A stretch of 64,000 nt of DNA from Vreelandella boliviensis LC1 (GTDB lineage: Bacteria; Pseudomonadota; Gammaproteobacteria; Pseudomonadales; Halomonadaceae), in contig NZ_JH393258.1 in the NCBI RefSeq assembly GCF_000236035.1, forward strand, positions 1 to 64,000, written 5' to 3'. The first letter of the stretch is position 1; every line of letters starts with the position of its first letter. A program made the translations under genes and the position numbers. Positions 40,409-49,940 of this stretch are shown piece after piece. The notes under the pieces are model-generated. The model searched no databases, had not been told where the DNA came from, and was given only the letters and a program-made list of their open reading frames with translations.

Positions 40409-41569
40409 CTAGCGCGACAGCAACCGACGATGAGCATGTATCGACATGAGAATACCGAAACCCGCTAACAAGGTCACGCTTGAGGTGCCGCCATAACTAA
40501 CCAACGGCAGCGGCACACCTACCACGGGTAAAATGCCGCTCACCATGCCCATATTGACAAACACATAGATGAAAAACGTTAAAATGATACTACCCGCCAC
40601 CAAGCGGCCAAAGGTATCCTGCGCCGAGCTTGCCATCCACAAACCACGGCTCACAATCAATAGATACAGGAACAACAACACCAGCATACCGACCAAACCA
40701 AACTCTTCGCCTAAAACGGCAATAATGAAATCGGTGTGCCGCTCAGGCAAAAACTCTAGCTGGGACTGGGTACCCTGCAGCCAACCTTTCCCCCATAGCC
40801 CGCCACTGCCAATAGCCGTGGTCGATTGAATAATGTTCCAGCCAGCCCCCAATGGATCGCTTTCAGGGTTTAGAAATGTCAATACCCGCTGGCGCTGGTA
40901 GTTATGCATATTCATCCAGAGCGGTGGCACAGCGGCTGCCCCTAGCACTGCTATAAATCCGATCAAACGCCACGACAAGCCCGCCAGCAGCACTACAATT
41001 AGGGCCGCACTGGATACCAGCAGCGAGGTACCTAAATCAGGTTGGATCGCGGTTAGCACCACTGGGACGCCAATAATGACTCCACACACGACAATATCGC
41101 GCAGGCGTGGCGGTAATTCACAGCGATTAAGATAGGCCGCCACCATTAACGGGGCCGCCAACTTCATCATTTCCGATGGTTGAAAACGTATTACCCCCGG
41201 TATCTCTAGCCAGCGCTTGGCGCCCATGCCCACATCGCCCACAACATCAACGGCAACCAGCATGACAACACCAACGCCGTAGGCCAGCGGCGCCCAGCGT
41301 AGAAAGGTGGTCGGTGAAAATTGGGCAATAATCACCATCCCTACCAATGCGATACAAAAGCGCATGCCCTGGCCGATAACCGCATCAAGGGATTGACCGG
41401 AAGCACTATAAAGAACAATTAGGCCGCTCCCCATTAACACCAGCAGCAAGCCTAACAGCCAAGGATCAAGATGAATTCGCTCCCAAATACTTTTGCGCCG
41501 AGCGATACCACTTTCGGGTGGACGCACAGGGTGGCCACGCATCGAACGGGCTAAGTAATGCCAAGGCAT
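40409..41569 (-). CDS. rodA: rod-shape SEDS glycosyltransferase RodA
   Basis: RodA polymerises lipid II into glycan strands during cell elongation, together with PBP2. The 386-residue membrane protein has ten membrane helices and SEDS hallmarks: a conserved Asp in AIQPDLGTSLLV, the GAGWNIIQSTTAIGSGGLWG loop, and FLPERHTDFIIAVLGEEFG. The basic N-terminal tail (about 1-35) is somewhat long. It starts four bases after the mrdA stop. Confidence 0.97.
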   Translation of the reverse strand: MPWHYLARSMRGHPVRPPESGIARRKSIWERIHLDPWLLGLLLVLMGSGLIVLYSASGQSLDAVIGQGMRFCIALVGMVIIAQFSPTTFLRWAPLAYGVGVVMLVAVDVVGDVGMGAKRWLEIPGVIRFQPSEMMKLAAPLMVAAYLNRCELPPRLRDIVVCGVIIGVPVVLTAIQPDLGTSLLVSSAALIVVLLAGLSWRLIGFIAVLGAAAVPPLWMNMHNYQRQRVLTFLNPESDPLGAGWNIIQSTTAIGSGGLWGKGWLQGTQSQLEFLPERHTDFIIAVLGEEFGLVGMLVLLFLYLLIVSRGLWMASSAQDTFGRLVAGSIILTFFIYVFVNMGMVSGILPVVGVPLPLVSYGGTSSVTLLAGFGILMSIHAHRRLLSR

Positions 41570-41572
41570 GGT

Positions 41573-43480
41573 TTAGTTACCCTCCACATTGGCATTATCT
41601 TCCTCTAACACTTCGCGCACTTCCTCTACGTCGGGGGCCTTATCCTTGAGCAACCATGCATCGGTCATGGCGCGCGCCAAGTGGGCCGCGTGGGTACTAC
41701 CACCGCCAGCGTTTTCAACAATCACAGACACGGCAATCTGAGGATTCTCCAACGGCGCAAAGGCCATAAACAAGGCGTGGTCACGTAAACGCTCTGCTAG
41801 CTCGTCGGCGTTGTAGCGCTGATCCTGACCTAGCGAAAATACCTGCGCCGTGCCTGACTTACCGCCCATACGGTACTCAAGGCCGACACCGGTTCGGCGG
41901 GCTGTGCCTTCACGGCCACTGATCACTTTTTCCATCCCACTGAATACTCTATCCCACCAGCTATCATTGGCTAGCTGAATATCATCCAGGGTATTTGGCA
42001 GATCACGGGGAACGGGGGTGTCGCCAATCTGACGAGCCAACCTCGGTTTCACCCAGTGACCGCGATTGGCCAACGTTGCAGTGGCGCTGGCAAGCTGAAG
42101 AGGCGTGACTTGCCAATAGCCTTGCCCAATCCCCACCGAGAGGGTTTCGCCGGGGTACCAGGGCTGGTTAAAGCGGCCACGCTTCCAGTCCCGCGAGGGC
42201 ATCAATGCGGTGCTTTCGCCTTGTACGTCATGGGCTACGCGCTGGCCAAAGCCAAAATTACTCATTTGCTCATGCAGATTATCGATGCCCAGGTCATGTG
42301 CCAAGGTGTAGTAATAGGTGTTATTGGAGACGGCAATGGAGCGTTCCATATCGACACGGCCATGCCCCCAACGCAGCCAGTTGCGGTAGCGACGGGAATC
42401 GTTAGGTAATTGGTAGTAACCGGGGTCATTAATGGTGCTATCCGGGGTGATCACCCCCTCCACCAACCCCGCCAGGGCTAGAAACGGTTTGATCGTAGAG
42501 CCTGGCGGATAGTGGCCACGAATAGCGCGATTAAACAGCGGTAGGTCAAGGTCTTCCTGCAGCCCACGGTAAGAAGCAACGTCAATCCCAGTGACAAACT
42601 GGTTACTGTCAAACCCAGGGGTCGATACCATAGCCAGGATCTCGCCTGTTGCTGGCACGATGGCCACGATAGAGCCGCGCCGGCCATCCAGCAGCTCATA
42701 GGCAAGCATCTGCATGGACTTGTCTAACGTTAACGTCAGATTCGCCCCAGGCACGGGGTCGGTTCGGCCAAGTTCTCGCAATACCCGTCCACGGGCGTTC
42801 GTCTCTACTTTGCGCAAGCCTGCCTGACCGTGTAGTTCCTCTTCGTAAAAACGCTCAATACCGGTTTTACCGATAAAGTGGGTGCCCGCGTAGCGGCCCG
42901 CATCCAGCGTTTCCATCTCTTCAGCATTTATACGTCCAACGTAGCCTAATGAATGCGCCATGATTTCAGCATCGGGATAGAAACGCAGTGGCTGAGCCTC
43001 TATCTCAACCCCAGGCAGGCGGTGTCGGTTAACCGCCAAACGGGCAATTTGCTCTTCGCTTAGGTCACTGGTGAGTAGCGCGGGCTGGAAGGGGCGCTGG
43101 CGTTGGCGCGAGCGCACGTTGAACGCTTCAATTTCTTCGTCAGGCAACTCAAGCAGATCAACCAACAGCGCCAGCGTTTCGTCAAGGTTATCGACACGCT
43201 CGCGTACCAGAGTGAGGTTGTAGGTAGGGCGGTTTTCCGCCAGCAGTACGCCGTTTCGGTCATAGATCAAGCCGCGGTTAGGCGGCAGCGGCTCGACGCG
43301 CACCCGGTTATTTTCAGAGCGCGTGCTGTACATATCATGCTGAACGATCTGTAAATAAACTAAGCGCCCCGTGAGCAAGCCGGCAAGCGTAAAAACCACC
43401 AGCACCGCAAGTAGCGCTCTAACACGAAAAATACGCAGTTCTTGCTCGGAGTTTTTTAGCGTGTTGGGACGCTTGAGCAT
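41573..43480 (-). CDS. mrdA: penicillin-binding protein 2
   Basis: PBP2 cross-links new glycan strands for lateral wall growth in complex with RodA. From the ATG at 43478-43480 the protein is 635 residues: a cytoplasmic N-terminus, one membrane helix (about 20-45), a pedestal domain (NRGLIYDRNGVLLAENRPTY), and the transpeptidase domain with catalytic Ser328 in GSTIKP, SNN at 385-387 and KSG at 541-543. Nine upstream codons are in frame but unlike the family. An acidic tail ends the protein. Confidence 0.97.
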   Translation of the reverse strand: MLKRPNTLKNSEQELRIFRVRALLAVLVVFTLAGLLTGRLVYLQIVQHDMYSTRSENNRVRVEPLPPNRGLIYDRNGVLLAENRPTYNLTLVRERVDNLDETLALLVDLLELPDEEIEAFNVRSRQRQRPFQPALLTSDLSEEQIARLAVNRHRLPGVEIEAQPLRFYPDAEIMAHSLGYVGRINAEEMETLDAGRYAGTHFIGKTGIERFYEEELHGQAGLRKVETNARGRVLRELGRTDPVPGANLTLTLDKSMQMLAYELLDGRRGSIVAIVPATGEILAMVSTPGFDSNQFVTGIDVASYRGLQEDLDLPLFNRAIRGHYPPGSTIKPFLALAGLVEGVITPDSTINDPGYYQLPNDSRRYRNWLRWGHGRVDMERSIAVSNNTYYYTLAHDLGIDNLHEQMSNFGFGQRVAHDVQGESTALMPSRDWKRGRFNQPWYPGETLSVGIGQGYWQVTPLQLASATATLANRGHWVKPRLARQIGDTPVPRDLPNTLDDIQLANDSWWDRVFSGMEKVISGREGTARRTGVGLEYRMGGKSGTAQVFSLGQDQRYNADELAERLRDHALFMAFAPLENPQIAVSVIVENAGGGSTHAAHLARAMTDAWLLKDKAPDVEEVREVLEEDNANVEGN

Positions 43481-43568
43481 GGCAACGATGACTCTCAAAT
43501 CAAACAATCAAATCAAACAAAAGGCGTAGCAGGCCATAACAGTGATCGCCCGCCATGTCAGTCAGCCA

Positions 43569-44036
43569 TTAGCGGTGATAAGGGTGACCTATCAATAATG
43601 TCCAGGCGCGGTAGAGCTGCTCTGCCAGCATAATACGCACCAGCGGGTGAGGCAGCGTTAGCGGAGAGATCGACCACTTTTTATCAGCCATCGCCGATAG
43701 CGAGGGCTCAAGACCATCGGGCCCACCCACAAGCAGCACAATATCGCGCCCGGCCATGCGCCAAGCGTCGGCTTCTTGCGCCAGCTGTTCGGTGGTCCAA
43801 GGCTTACCTTTGACTTCAAGGGCTACCACGTATTCGTCGCCACGTAGCTTATCGCGAATACGCTGTGCCTCCTGGGCACGCGCTTTCGCAATATCTGCAT
43901 TTTTGCCACGCTGACCGAGGGCAATTTCTTCTATCTCGAGATTAAAATCTCTCGGTAGCCGCTTGCGGTAAGTGTCGACGCCCTCTTCTACCCACCCAGG
44001 CATTTTGCTTCCCACCGCTAACAGCCGGATCCTCAT
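43569..44036 (-). CDS. rlmH: 23S rRNA pseudouridine-1915 N3-methyltransferase
   Basis: RlmH methylates pseudouridine 1915 in the decoding region helix 69 of 23S rRNA. The 155-residue length is exact for this SPOUT-knot enzyme. SAM-binding segments VLLVGGPDGLEPS and LTLPHPLVRIMLAEQLYRAW are present, and the C-terminus ends GHPYHR as in E. coli. Its start overlaps the rsfS stop (ATGA). Confidence 0.97.
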   Translation of the reverse strand: MRIRLLAVGSKMPGWVEEGVDTYRKRLPRDFNLEIEEIALGQRGKNADIAKARAQEAQRIRDKLRGDEYVVALEVKGKPWTTEQLAQEADAWRMAGRDIVLLVGGPDGLEPSLSAMADKKWSISPLTLPHPLVRIMLAEQLYRAWTLLIGHPYHR

Positions 44037-44419
44037 GACATGCCGGCTCGCTCTTGAAAGCGCTCAAGGGACTCACCAATGGCACCCGAATCACTCGGCA
44101 GGTCGGCCCACAGGCGCTCTAAGTCATAAAGAGTACGCGCCTCGGGCATCATCACGTGGACAACAACATCGCCCAGGTCAACCAGTACCCAATCGGCGTT
44201 ATCACCACCTTCAACGCCCAGCGGACCCAGCCCTGCGGCCTTGGCTTTTTCCACGACGTTTTGTGCCAGCGCCGCCACATGGCGTGTTGAAGTGCCGCTG
44301 GCGATCAGCATGAGGTCAGTTACCTCGGTTAATTTGGCAACATCCAACTGCGTAATGTCACGTGCTTTCAGTTCTTCCAGCGCGTCAACCGCTAGATTTT
44401 TCAATGTATCGATGTGCAT
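44033..44419 (-). CDS. rsfS: ribosomal silencing factor RsfS
   Basis: RsfS binds ribosomal protein uL14 and blocks subunit joining in starvation. From ATG 44417-44419 the product is 128 residues, with the core motifs DITQLDVAKLTEVTDLMLIA, GTSTRHVAALAQNV and DNADWVLVDLGDVVVHVMMP. A TTG start five codons upstream is an alternative because the AGGAG before the ATG is only two bases away. It is coupled to rlmH and follows nadD after an 87-base gap. Confidence 0.95.
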   Translation of the reverse strand: MHIDTLKNLAVDALEELKARDITQLDVAKLTEVTDLMLIASGTSTRHVAALAQNVVEKAKAAGLGPLGVEGGDNADWVLVDLGDVVVHVMMPEARTLYDLERLWADLPSDSGAIGESLERFQERAGMS

Positions 44420-44506
44420 GACTCCTAAAGACAACCTTATTGGTTAATCGGTCAATAAAGCCGGCCATTGTAACGGCTTCTTCGATGACTGCCAGCGCTA
44501 TTCGCG

Positions 44507-45157
44507 CTAGCGGTAAAGACCACCCTGTTCAATGGCCTGATCGACGGGGTCTGGCAGCAAATAGCGTACGCTTTTTCCTGCCTCCAAACACTCACGAATA
44601 TAGGTCGCAGAGATCGCCATCAACGATGGGAGTTCCAACGCCAGGTAGCTTCCGTAGGGCCGCTGCATTAATGCCTCTACGCTATCGACTCTGCGATGCT
44701 CCACCAGTTCCGTTAATGATGCCGGCAGCGCATCGCCGTAGCCAGGCCTGGCAATCACCACCAGATGGGCGAGCTCAAATAGACGCTCTGGCTGGTGCCA
44801 CTGAGTGAGGCGTAGGAAGGCATCAAAGCCAATCGCCATCACCAAACGCGCCCGGCCACCGTATTCGGCACGCAGCTCGGCTAGTGTATCGGCACTGTAA
44901 GAGGGGCCATCGCGGCGAAGCTCGCGGTCGTCGGCGACCAATCCTGGTGTGTCACCGATGCCCGATTTTAACAATTCCAGCCGCTGCCGAGCGGAAACCT
45001 GGGGCTGCCCTCGTAACGGTGGCTGTTGGGCGGGTATCATATGCAGCCGATCAAGCGATAGCGCCTCATGCAGTTCTACCGCGCTACGCAAATGCCCCAA
45101 ATGAACAGGGTCAAAGGTGCCGCCCAGCATGCCAATACGTTGCTCCGTTTGACTCAT
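44507..45157 (-). CDS. nadD: nicotinate-nucleotide adenylyltransferase
   Basis: NadD adenylates nicotinate mononucleotide in NAD synthesis. The 216-residue product has the nucleotidyltransferase motif GMLGGTFDPVHLGHLRSA with HLGH at 19-22 and the second motif ISATYIRECLEAG. Length and order between proA and rsfS match the pseudomonad arrangement. In E. coli nadD sits directly after holA; here holA is 37 kb away. Confidence 0.96.
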   Translation of the reverse strand: MSQTEQRIGMLGGTFDPVHLGHLRSAVELHEALSLDRLHMIPAQQPPLRGQPQVSARQRLELLKSGIGDTPGLVADDRELRRDGPSYSADTLAELRAEYGGRARLVMAIGFDAFLRLTQWHQPERLFELAHLVVIARPGYGDALPASLTELVEHRRVDSVEALMQRPYGSYLALELPSLMAISATYIRECLEAGKSVRYLLPDPVDQAIEQGGLYR

Positions 45158-45198
45158 ACAAGCTCTCTATTTATACCAACACCACTCATGCCAACACG

Positions 45199-46506
45199 CT
45201 ATTCGCGCACCTGACCGTCACCAAAAACGACATATTTCTGCGTGGTTAGGCCTTCTAACCCCACAGGTCCACGAGCATGAAGCTTGTCGGTTGAAATGCC
45301 AATTTCAGCGCCCAGTCCGTACTCAAAACCATCGGCAAAGCGGGTCGAGGCGTTAACAATCACAGAGCTGGAATCGACTTCCGCCGTAAAGCGGCGTGCG
45401 AGGGAATAATCCTGGGTGACAATCGCATCAGTGTGGTGAGAGCCGTACTGCTCAATATGTGCAATCGCCTCGTCGATACCATCGACCACTTTAATGGCCA
45501 GCACCGGGGCCAAATACTCGGCATACCAATCCGCCTCTTCGGCTGCTGAAGCCTGGGGTAATAGCGCCTGTGTGCGCTGGCAACCACGCAGTTCGACGTC
45601 ATGCTCGGCATAGGCACGGGCCAATTCCGGCAGCAGCAGGTCAGCAATCGGTGCATCAACTAGCAGTGTTTCCATGGTATTGCAGGTGCCGTAGCGATGA
45701 GTTTTCGCATTGACGGCGATGGCTAGCGCTTTGGCTGGATCAGCGGTGGTATCGATGTACACATGACAAACGCCGTCGAGATGCTTGATGACCGGTACGC
45801 GCGCATCACGGCTTATCCGCTCAATCAGCGACTTTCCACCGCGCGGGATAATCACATCGACATAGTCCGGCATGCTGATCATTTCACCCACCGCCGCACG
45901 ATCAGTGGTGGCTACCACCTGCACGCTACCTGCAGGCAGACCCACATCAGCTAGCCCCGCCTGAATAGAGGCGCTAATAGCGGCATTTGACTGACTGGCT
46001 TCCGACCCACCACGCAAAATACAGGCGTTGCCCGATTTTAAACATAGGCTTGCGGCTTCCAGGGTCACATTCGGGCGCGACTCGTAAATAATTCCAATAA
46101 CGCCCAGCGGTACGCGCATTTTGCCCACTTGGATACCGCTAGGCCGATAGCGCATATCGCTTACTTCGCCCACCGGGTCGGGCAAGCCCGCTACCTGCTG
46201 CAGCCCTTCAATCATGGCATCAATACGCACATCGTTCAGGGCTAAACGGTCTAGCAGCGCGCTCTCCAAACCATTCTGGCGGCCACGCTGTAAATCTTCA
46301 GCATTGGCGTCTAGTATCTGACCACGCGCTTCTGCCAAACGGTGCGCCATGGCCATCAGAGCACGATTTTTCAACCCTGTATCAGCCCTCCGCAGTTCGC
46401 TCGCTGCGCGGCGCGCCGCCTGCCCCAAGGCCTGCATATAGGCGGATACATTCCCGGCGGTTAAGTGCTGATGGGCCTCGTCCTGGAACGGTGTTGAAGC
46501 GCTCAT
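45199..46506 (-). CDS. proA: gamma-glutamyl phosphate reductase
   Basis: ProA reduces gamma-glutamyl phosphate to glutamate semialdehyde with NADPH in proline synthesis, a pathway also relevant to osmoprotection. From ATG 46504-46506 (GGAG upstream) it has 435 residues. The catalytic Cys275 lies in [14 protein letters not shown], and [20 protein letters not shown] is the usual cofactor region. A 12-codon upstream extension of the frame is not family-like. It is divergent from the membrane-GGDEF pair across about 200 bases. Confidence 0.96.
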   Translation of the reverse strand: MSASTPFQDEAHQHLTAGNVSAYMQALGQAARRAASELRRADTGLKNRALMAMAHRLAEARGQILDANAEDLQRGRQNGLESALLDRLALNDVRIDAMIEGLQQVAGLPDPVGEVSDMRYRPSGIQVGKMRVPLGVIGIIYESRPNVTLEAASLCLKSGNACILRGGSEASQSNAAISASIQAGLADVGLPAGSVQVVATTDRAAVGEMISMPDYVDVIIPRGGKSLIERISRDARVPVIKHLDGVCHVYIDTTADPAKALAIAVNAKTHRYGTCNTMETLLVDAPIADLLLPELARAYAEHDVELRGCQRTQALLPQASAAEEADWYAEYLAPVLAIKVVDGIDEAIAHIEQYGSHHTDAIVTQDYSLARRFTAEVDSSSVIVNASTRFADGFEYGLGAEIGISTDKLHARGPVGLEGLTTQKYVVFGDGQVRE

Positions 46507-46705
46507 AGTGTCTCCATACGGAAGGGTGCTTTGATTTTGCAATAAGTCGGGTGTAGACGTTTTAAACGTTTTGCTTATATTACGTCATTTCGCCGTTATA
46601 CTAAGGATGTTTAAGGCACCAATGTGTGTCGTGTACGTTTATTATCCTACAATTACTTTACTTGATGAGATACATCTGGTTATTCAGGACAAATAGTAAG
46701 TCACC

Positions 46706-47560
46706 ATGCAAAGCAAGTACAAAATCCGCCTGCTACGTGCCAATCTTTTAGCCGCTGCCGTTGCCTTGGCATTATGGACACCTGCCACGCCCCCCGCTGC
46801 GGCCCTAGTGCTGTGGCTATCAGTCGGCTGGCTATTCATCACCGCGCTAATACTTGATTTTAGCCACCGCCACTCGCGGGGACTCCCATGGCAAATTGTG
46901 CCTGGCGCGCTGCTGTTGGGTTTAATTGCCTCCGCGCCAGAGCGACACAGCATTTTAATCTGGGCGTGGGCCGCGATGCTGATGCTGCCACAAAATAATT
47001 GGGTAGCCGCTTTCAATCTCAGCGCTACGCTGATTAGCTTTGTGATGGTAGCGCCTCTGTTGGACGGGCCGGCGTTTATTCTGCTGATTTGTTCCCTGCT
47101 GGTACTCGGCCTGCTTGCCTTATCAAGAGCCCAGCAGCTTATTGATATGAATGGCTCTATTCGTCAACGCCTGCGGTTAATTCCGGGCCTTAACCTCTGG
47201 GCCGGTGAGCAACTACTGCGCGACATCAGCCGAGAACAAACGCGCTGTGAGCGCGAAGGTGTCCATGCCGAACTATTTATTCTGCACATAAAACGCCACC
47301 AGCTGTGGCCAACGGCTCAAAAACTGTGCGAACTAACCTATGATTTTGAAAACGTTTACCGCTTAAGTAGCACAACGCTGGTGACGTTGATTCTCGCTCG
47401 TTCGCCTAAAGAAGCCTCGCAACGACGGAGCCTACTGCTCGCCGACTTACCCGACAATATCACCAGTGAGCACCTTGAACTAATTGATATCGAACCGGCA
47501 ACGCTTTCGGTGTGTGAAATCAGCAAACTACCGGCCGAGCGGGTGCGTGAGACGATATGA
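46706..47560 (+). CDS. membrane protein with degenerate GGDEF domain (first of pair)
   Basis: The 284-residue protein has about five hydrophobic helices in residues 8-145 and a cytoplasmic C-terminal half that follows the GGDEF fold by pattern: an initial helix (NLWAGEQLLRDISREQTRCE), a strand HAELFILHIKRH, and VYRLSSTTLVTLILARSP where active cyclases have R-X-GGDEF-X-LLP. The GGDEF signature is replaced by SSTTL and the metal Asp is missing, so it cannot be a diguanylate cyclase. Its last bases overlap the next gene (ATGA), which encodes a second protein of the same build. No named family is recognised. Confidence 0.7.
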   Translation: MQSKYKIRLLRANLLAAAVALALWTPATPPAAALVLWLSVGWLFITALILDFSHRHSRGLPWQIVPGALLLGLIASAPERHSILIWAWAAMLMLPQNNWVAAFNLSATLISFVMVAPLLDGPAFILLICSLLVLGLLALSRAQQLIDMNGSIRQRLRLIPGLNLWAGEQLLRDISREQTRCEREGVHAELFILHIKRHQLWPTAQKLCELTYDFENVYRLSSTTLVTLILARSPKEASQRRSLLLADLPDNITSEHLELIDIEPATLSVCEISKLPAERVRETI

Positions 47561-48489
47561 CTGAGCACCACATTCCCAAGCGGTTGATGACTCTCGCTTA
47601 TACCGCCAGCATCGCGCTGATGGCAGGCTACGCGCTATGGCTGTATGCCATGGGAGATTACCGCGACCTGCTGATTCCCACCTTTATGACCCTACTGCTC
47701 ATGTCGGCTCTACTCATGCATCTCGGGCAAGGGGTGAATAGCTACCTACCGCGCAATATTCTACTTTGCGGTACCTACTCGGTAGTCCTGGGCGCGTTCT
47801 ACTATCAGCCTCTGGTATCGCCTATTTGGCTAGGCCTGCCGATTACCGCCGCTTTTTTACTGCTACCGCTATGGGCCGCGTTACTGATCAATATCGCTGT
47901 TGGGCCATTGTGGTGGCTGCTCCCCTCGGTCGCCTCTGCTCCACCGGCCATTATTGTTGGCTATGCTGCCTTGACGCTGCTACTCGCACTCCCCCGCTGG
48001 GAACACGCGCGACGCCGTGCACTGCTGCGTGCCACGGACCCCAACGACAGCGACTGCACTGCATACCACATTGACACGCTAAAAGAGCGCTTACACAGCG
48101 AGTTCCAACGGGCGGCCATGCTCAACCAGCAACTCGCAGTACTGGTACTGTATTTGCCGCAGTTGGATATGGCAGAAGAGCAGTTTGGTCATCGCGCACA
48201 ATCTGCACTGCTGGAGGCGCTGTGCAGTGAAGTGAATAGCCGCTGTCGCGACCATGACGTGCTTGGGCGCGCGGAAAGCGCCACTTTTTGGCTTGTTCTA
48301 CCTGACACCAGTGAGAGCGGCGCTTTGTTAGTGCGCGAACGCTTGCAACGAGCACTCTCTCAGCGTGTATTGGTAGAGACCGGCCAGCTGGAAGCTCGCA
48401 TTGCAGCCTGCTTACCCAGCCGTACGGAACATTTTGAGCAGTATCTAAAGCGCCTTGGAGCTCGCGGCATGGCCCTTGCCAATGTCTAG
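47557..48489 (+). CDS. membrane protein with degenerate GGDEF domain (second of pair)
   Basis: This 310-residue protein has membrane helices in about residues 12-150 and a C-terminal domain clearly modelled on GGDEF: HIDTLKERLHSEFQRAAMLN, LAVLVLYLPQLDMAEEQFGH, LLEALCSEVNSRCRDHDVLG and RAESATFWLVLPDTSESGAL. The GGDEF motif is replaced by AESATF and the DxxF metal site is changed (YLPQLD), so catalysis is very unlikely. It starts inside the end of the previous gene, and the DedA-PAP2 gene follows 45 bases later, suggesting a three-gene operon. A role as a nucleotide-sensing or structural partner is inference. Confidence 0.75.
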   Translation: MTEHHIPKRLMTLAYTASIALMAGYALWLYAMGDYRDLLIPTFMTLLLMSALLMHLGQGVNSYLPRNILLCGTYSVVLGAFYYQPLVSPIWLGLPITAAFLLLPLWAALLINIAVGPLWWLLPSVASAPPAIIVGYAALTLLLALPRWEHARRRALLRATDPNDSDCTAYHIDTLKERLHSEFQRAAMLNQQLAVLVLYLPQLDMAEEQFGHRAQSALLEALCSEVNSRCRDHDVLGRAESATFWLVLPDTSESGALLVRERLQRALSQRVLVETGQLEARIAACLPSRTEHFEQYLKRLGARGMALANV

Positions 48490-48533
48490 GACTCGCTTTT
48501 ATTACTTTCTATTACTTGCCGCCGGAGTACTCA

Positions 48534-49931
48534 GTGCCGCTAGCAGATATGCTCCACTCATTAACGCCATCACCGCCGCTTATCATCTTTTTGGTGTTGG
48601 TAATTGCATTAGTAGAATCACTTGCCCTAGTGGGGTTACTGGTACCAGGAGTGGTGTTAATCACTACCGCTGCATCCCTGGCGGGGCACCAGGATATCGG
48701 CCTAGCGTGGTTAATCGGCGCTGCCTTAATAGGCGCTGTTTTAGGCGATGGCATCAGTTTTTCGTTAGGCTTCAAGCATCGAGAACAAGTCACAAAGAGA
48801 TGGCCACTGTCCCAGCATCCAGAATGGTTAGGTCGCGGGGCGCGGTTCTTTGAGCGCTATGGCATATGGTCGGTTTTTATCGGCCGATTTGTCGGCCCTG
48901 TGCGGCCAATTATTCCTCTGGTAGCAGGCATGATGCGGATGCCACCACGAACGTTTGTTTGGGCCAATCTAACCTCTGCAGCGCTGTGGGCACCTGCCTA
49001 TGTACTACCCGGCTATTTGTTGGGGCGCACCTGGCAGCACCACTTAAATCTTCCGCCAGGCCTAGAGGCGGCTTTACTTATCCTTGCCGCGATCATTGTC
49101 GTGCTCGCGATAATTTTCTCCTGGGGCCGACACCAGGCGACACGGCATGGCCGACTGTACCGGGCGATTGCCGGTAGCATTCGCCGTGTTCCGCTGCTAC
49201 GCAGACCTTGGCTCGCCATGAGCCAAAGCGGTGACGTTCCATTAGCCTCACTATTGCTGCTGGTAATCGCGCTAGGCAGCCTGTCGGGCTGGACACTGCT
49301 GGTCATTACCCACCATGGTCCACTGGAAATGGATCTGCTTATTCAGCAATTGTTCGCCCAGCTGCAAAGTGATGTTACTTATCTAGCGGGGAATATTTTT
49401 GCGCGCATCGGTGACACCCTGGGCATTATCGCCTTAATACTCCCCTGGGCGATGTGGTTGCTGGTGAGTAAGCGATGGGCGGCATTGCTGCACTGGTGTG
49501 GCGCCTTTACTGGCGTTGCCCTGCTGAACATTATCGGTAAGGCGTTGTTTGGGCGCGCTCGCCCAGAGACACCGGACTACCTGATCGGGTCGTTTTCCTA
49601 CCCCAGCGCCCATACTTCAACCGCCGTGGTGCTATTTGGCCTTACTGCAGCCTTCGTTGCTGCCGAGATGCCCCGCCAAAAACGTTTTTGGGTTTACTGG
49701 ATTGCACTAACCCTGACGCTGCCCATGGCGCTATCAAGGCTGGTCGTGGGTGTGCACTGGTTCAGTGATTTGGTGGGCGGTGCGCTACTCGGCCTGGTCG
49801 TCTGCGCGCTCACGCTGCTGCACTGGCAGCAGCAGCCCCGCCCTTCCATGCGACCTTGCCCGTGGCGTCTGCTCAGCGTCACTTCGCTGGTACTGATTAG
49901 CGCACGGGTGGGCCTCTTACCGCCAGTTTAA
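48534..49931 (+). CDS. DedA-PAP2 phosphatase fusion protein
   Basis: The N-terminal half (about 1-210) is a DedA/SNARE-associated membrane domain (VESLALVGLLVPGVVLITTA, RGARFFERYGIWSVFIGRFV and GPVRPIIPLVAGMMRM), a family recently linked to flipping undecaprenyl phosphate. The C-terminal half (about 250-450) is a PAP2 lipid phosphatase: K-X6-RP as KALFGRARP, SYPSAHTSTAV for the PSGH motif, and SRLVVGVHWFSDLVGG for SR-X5-H-X3-D. One polypeptide could dephosphorylate undecaprenyl pyrophosphate and return the carrier. I chose GTG 48534 because GGAG lies six bases upstream; TTG 48516 and ATG 48549 are in frame. Confidence 0.88.
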   Translation: MPLADMLHSLTPSPPLIIFLVLVIALVESLALVGLLVPGVVLITTAASLAGHQDIGLAWLIGAALIGAVLGDGISFSLGFKHREQVTKRWPLSQHPEWLGRGARFFERYGIWSVFIGRFVGPVRPIIPLVAGMMRMPPRTFVWANLTSAALWAPAYVLPGYLLGRTWQHHLNLPPGLEAALLILAAIIVVLAIIFSWGRHQATRHGRLYRAIAGSIRRVPLLRRPWLAMSQSGDVPLASLLLLVIALGSLSGWTLLVITHHGPLEMDLLIQQLFAQLQSDVTYLAGNIFARIGDTLGIIALILPWAMWLLVSKRWAALLHWCGAFTGVALLNIIGKALFGRARPETPDYLIGSFSYPSAHTSTAVVLFGLTAAFVAAEMPRQKRFWVYWIALTLTLPMALSRLVVGVHWFSDLVGGALLGLVVCALTLLHWQQQPRPSMRPCPWRLLSVTSLVLISARVGLLPPV

Positions 49932-49940
49932 AAGCCCCCC

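Noticed and set aside
44440-44808. Plus-strand frame over the nadD end
   Set aside because: It overlaps nadD in antisense and shows no family resemblance.
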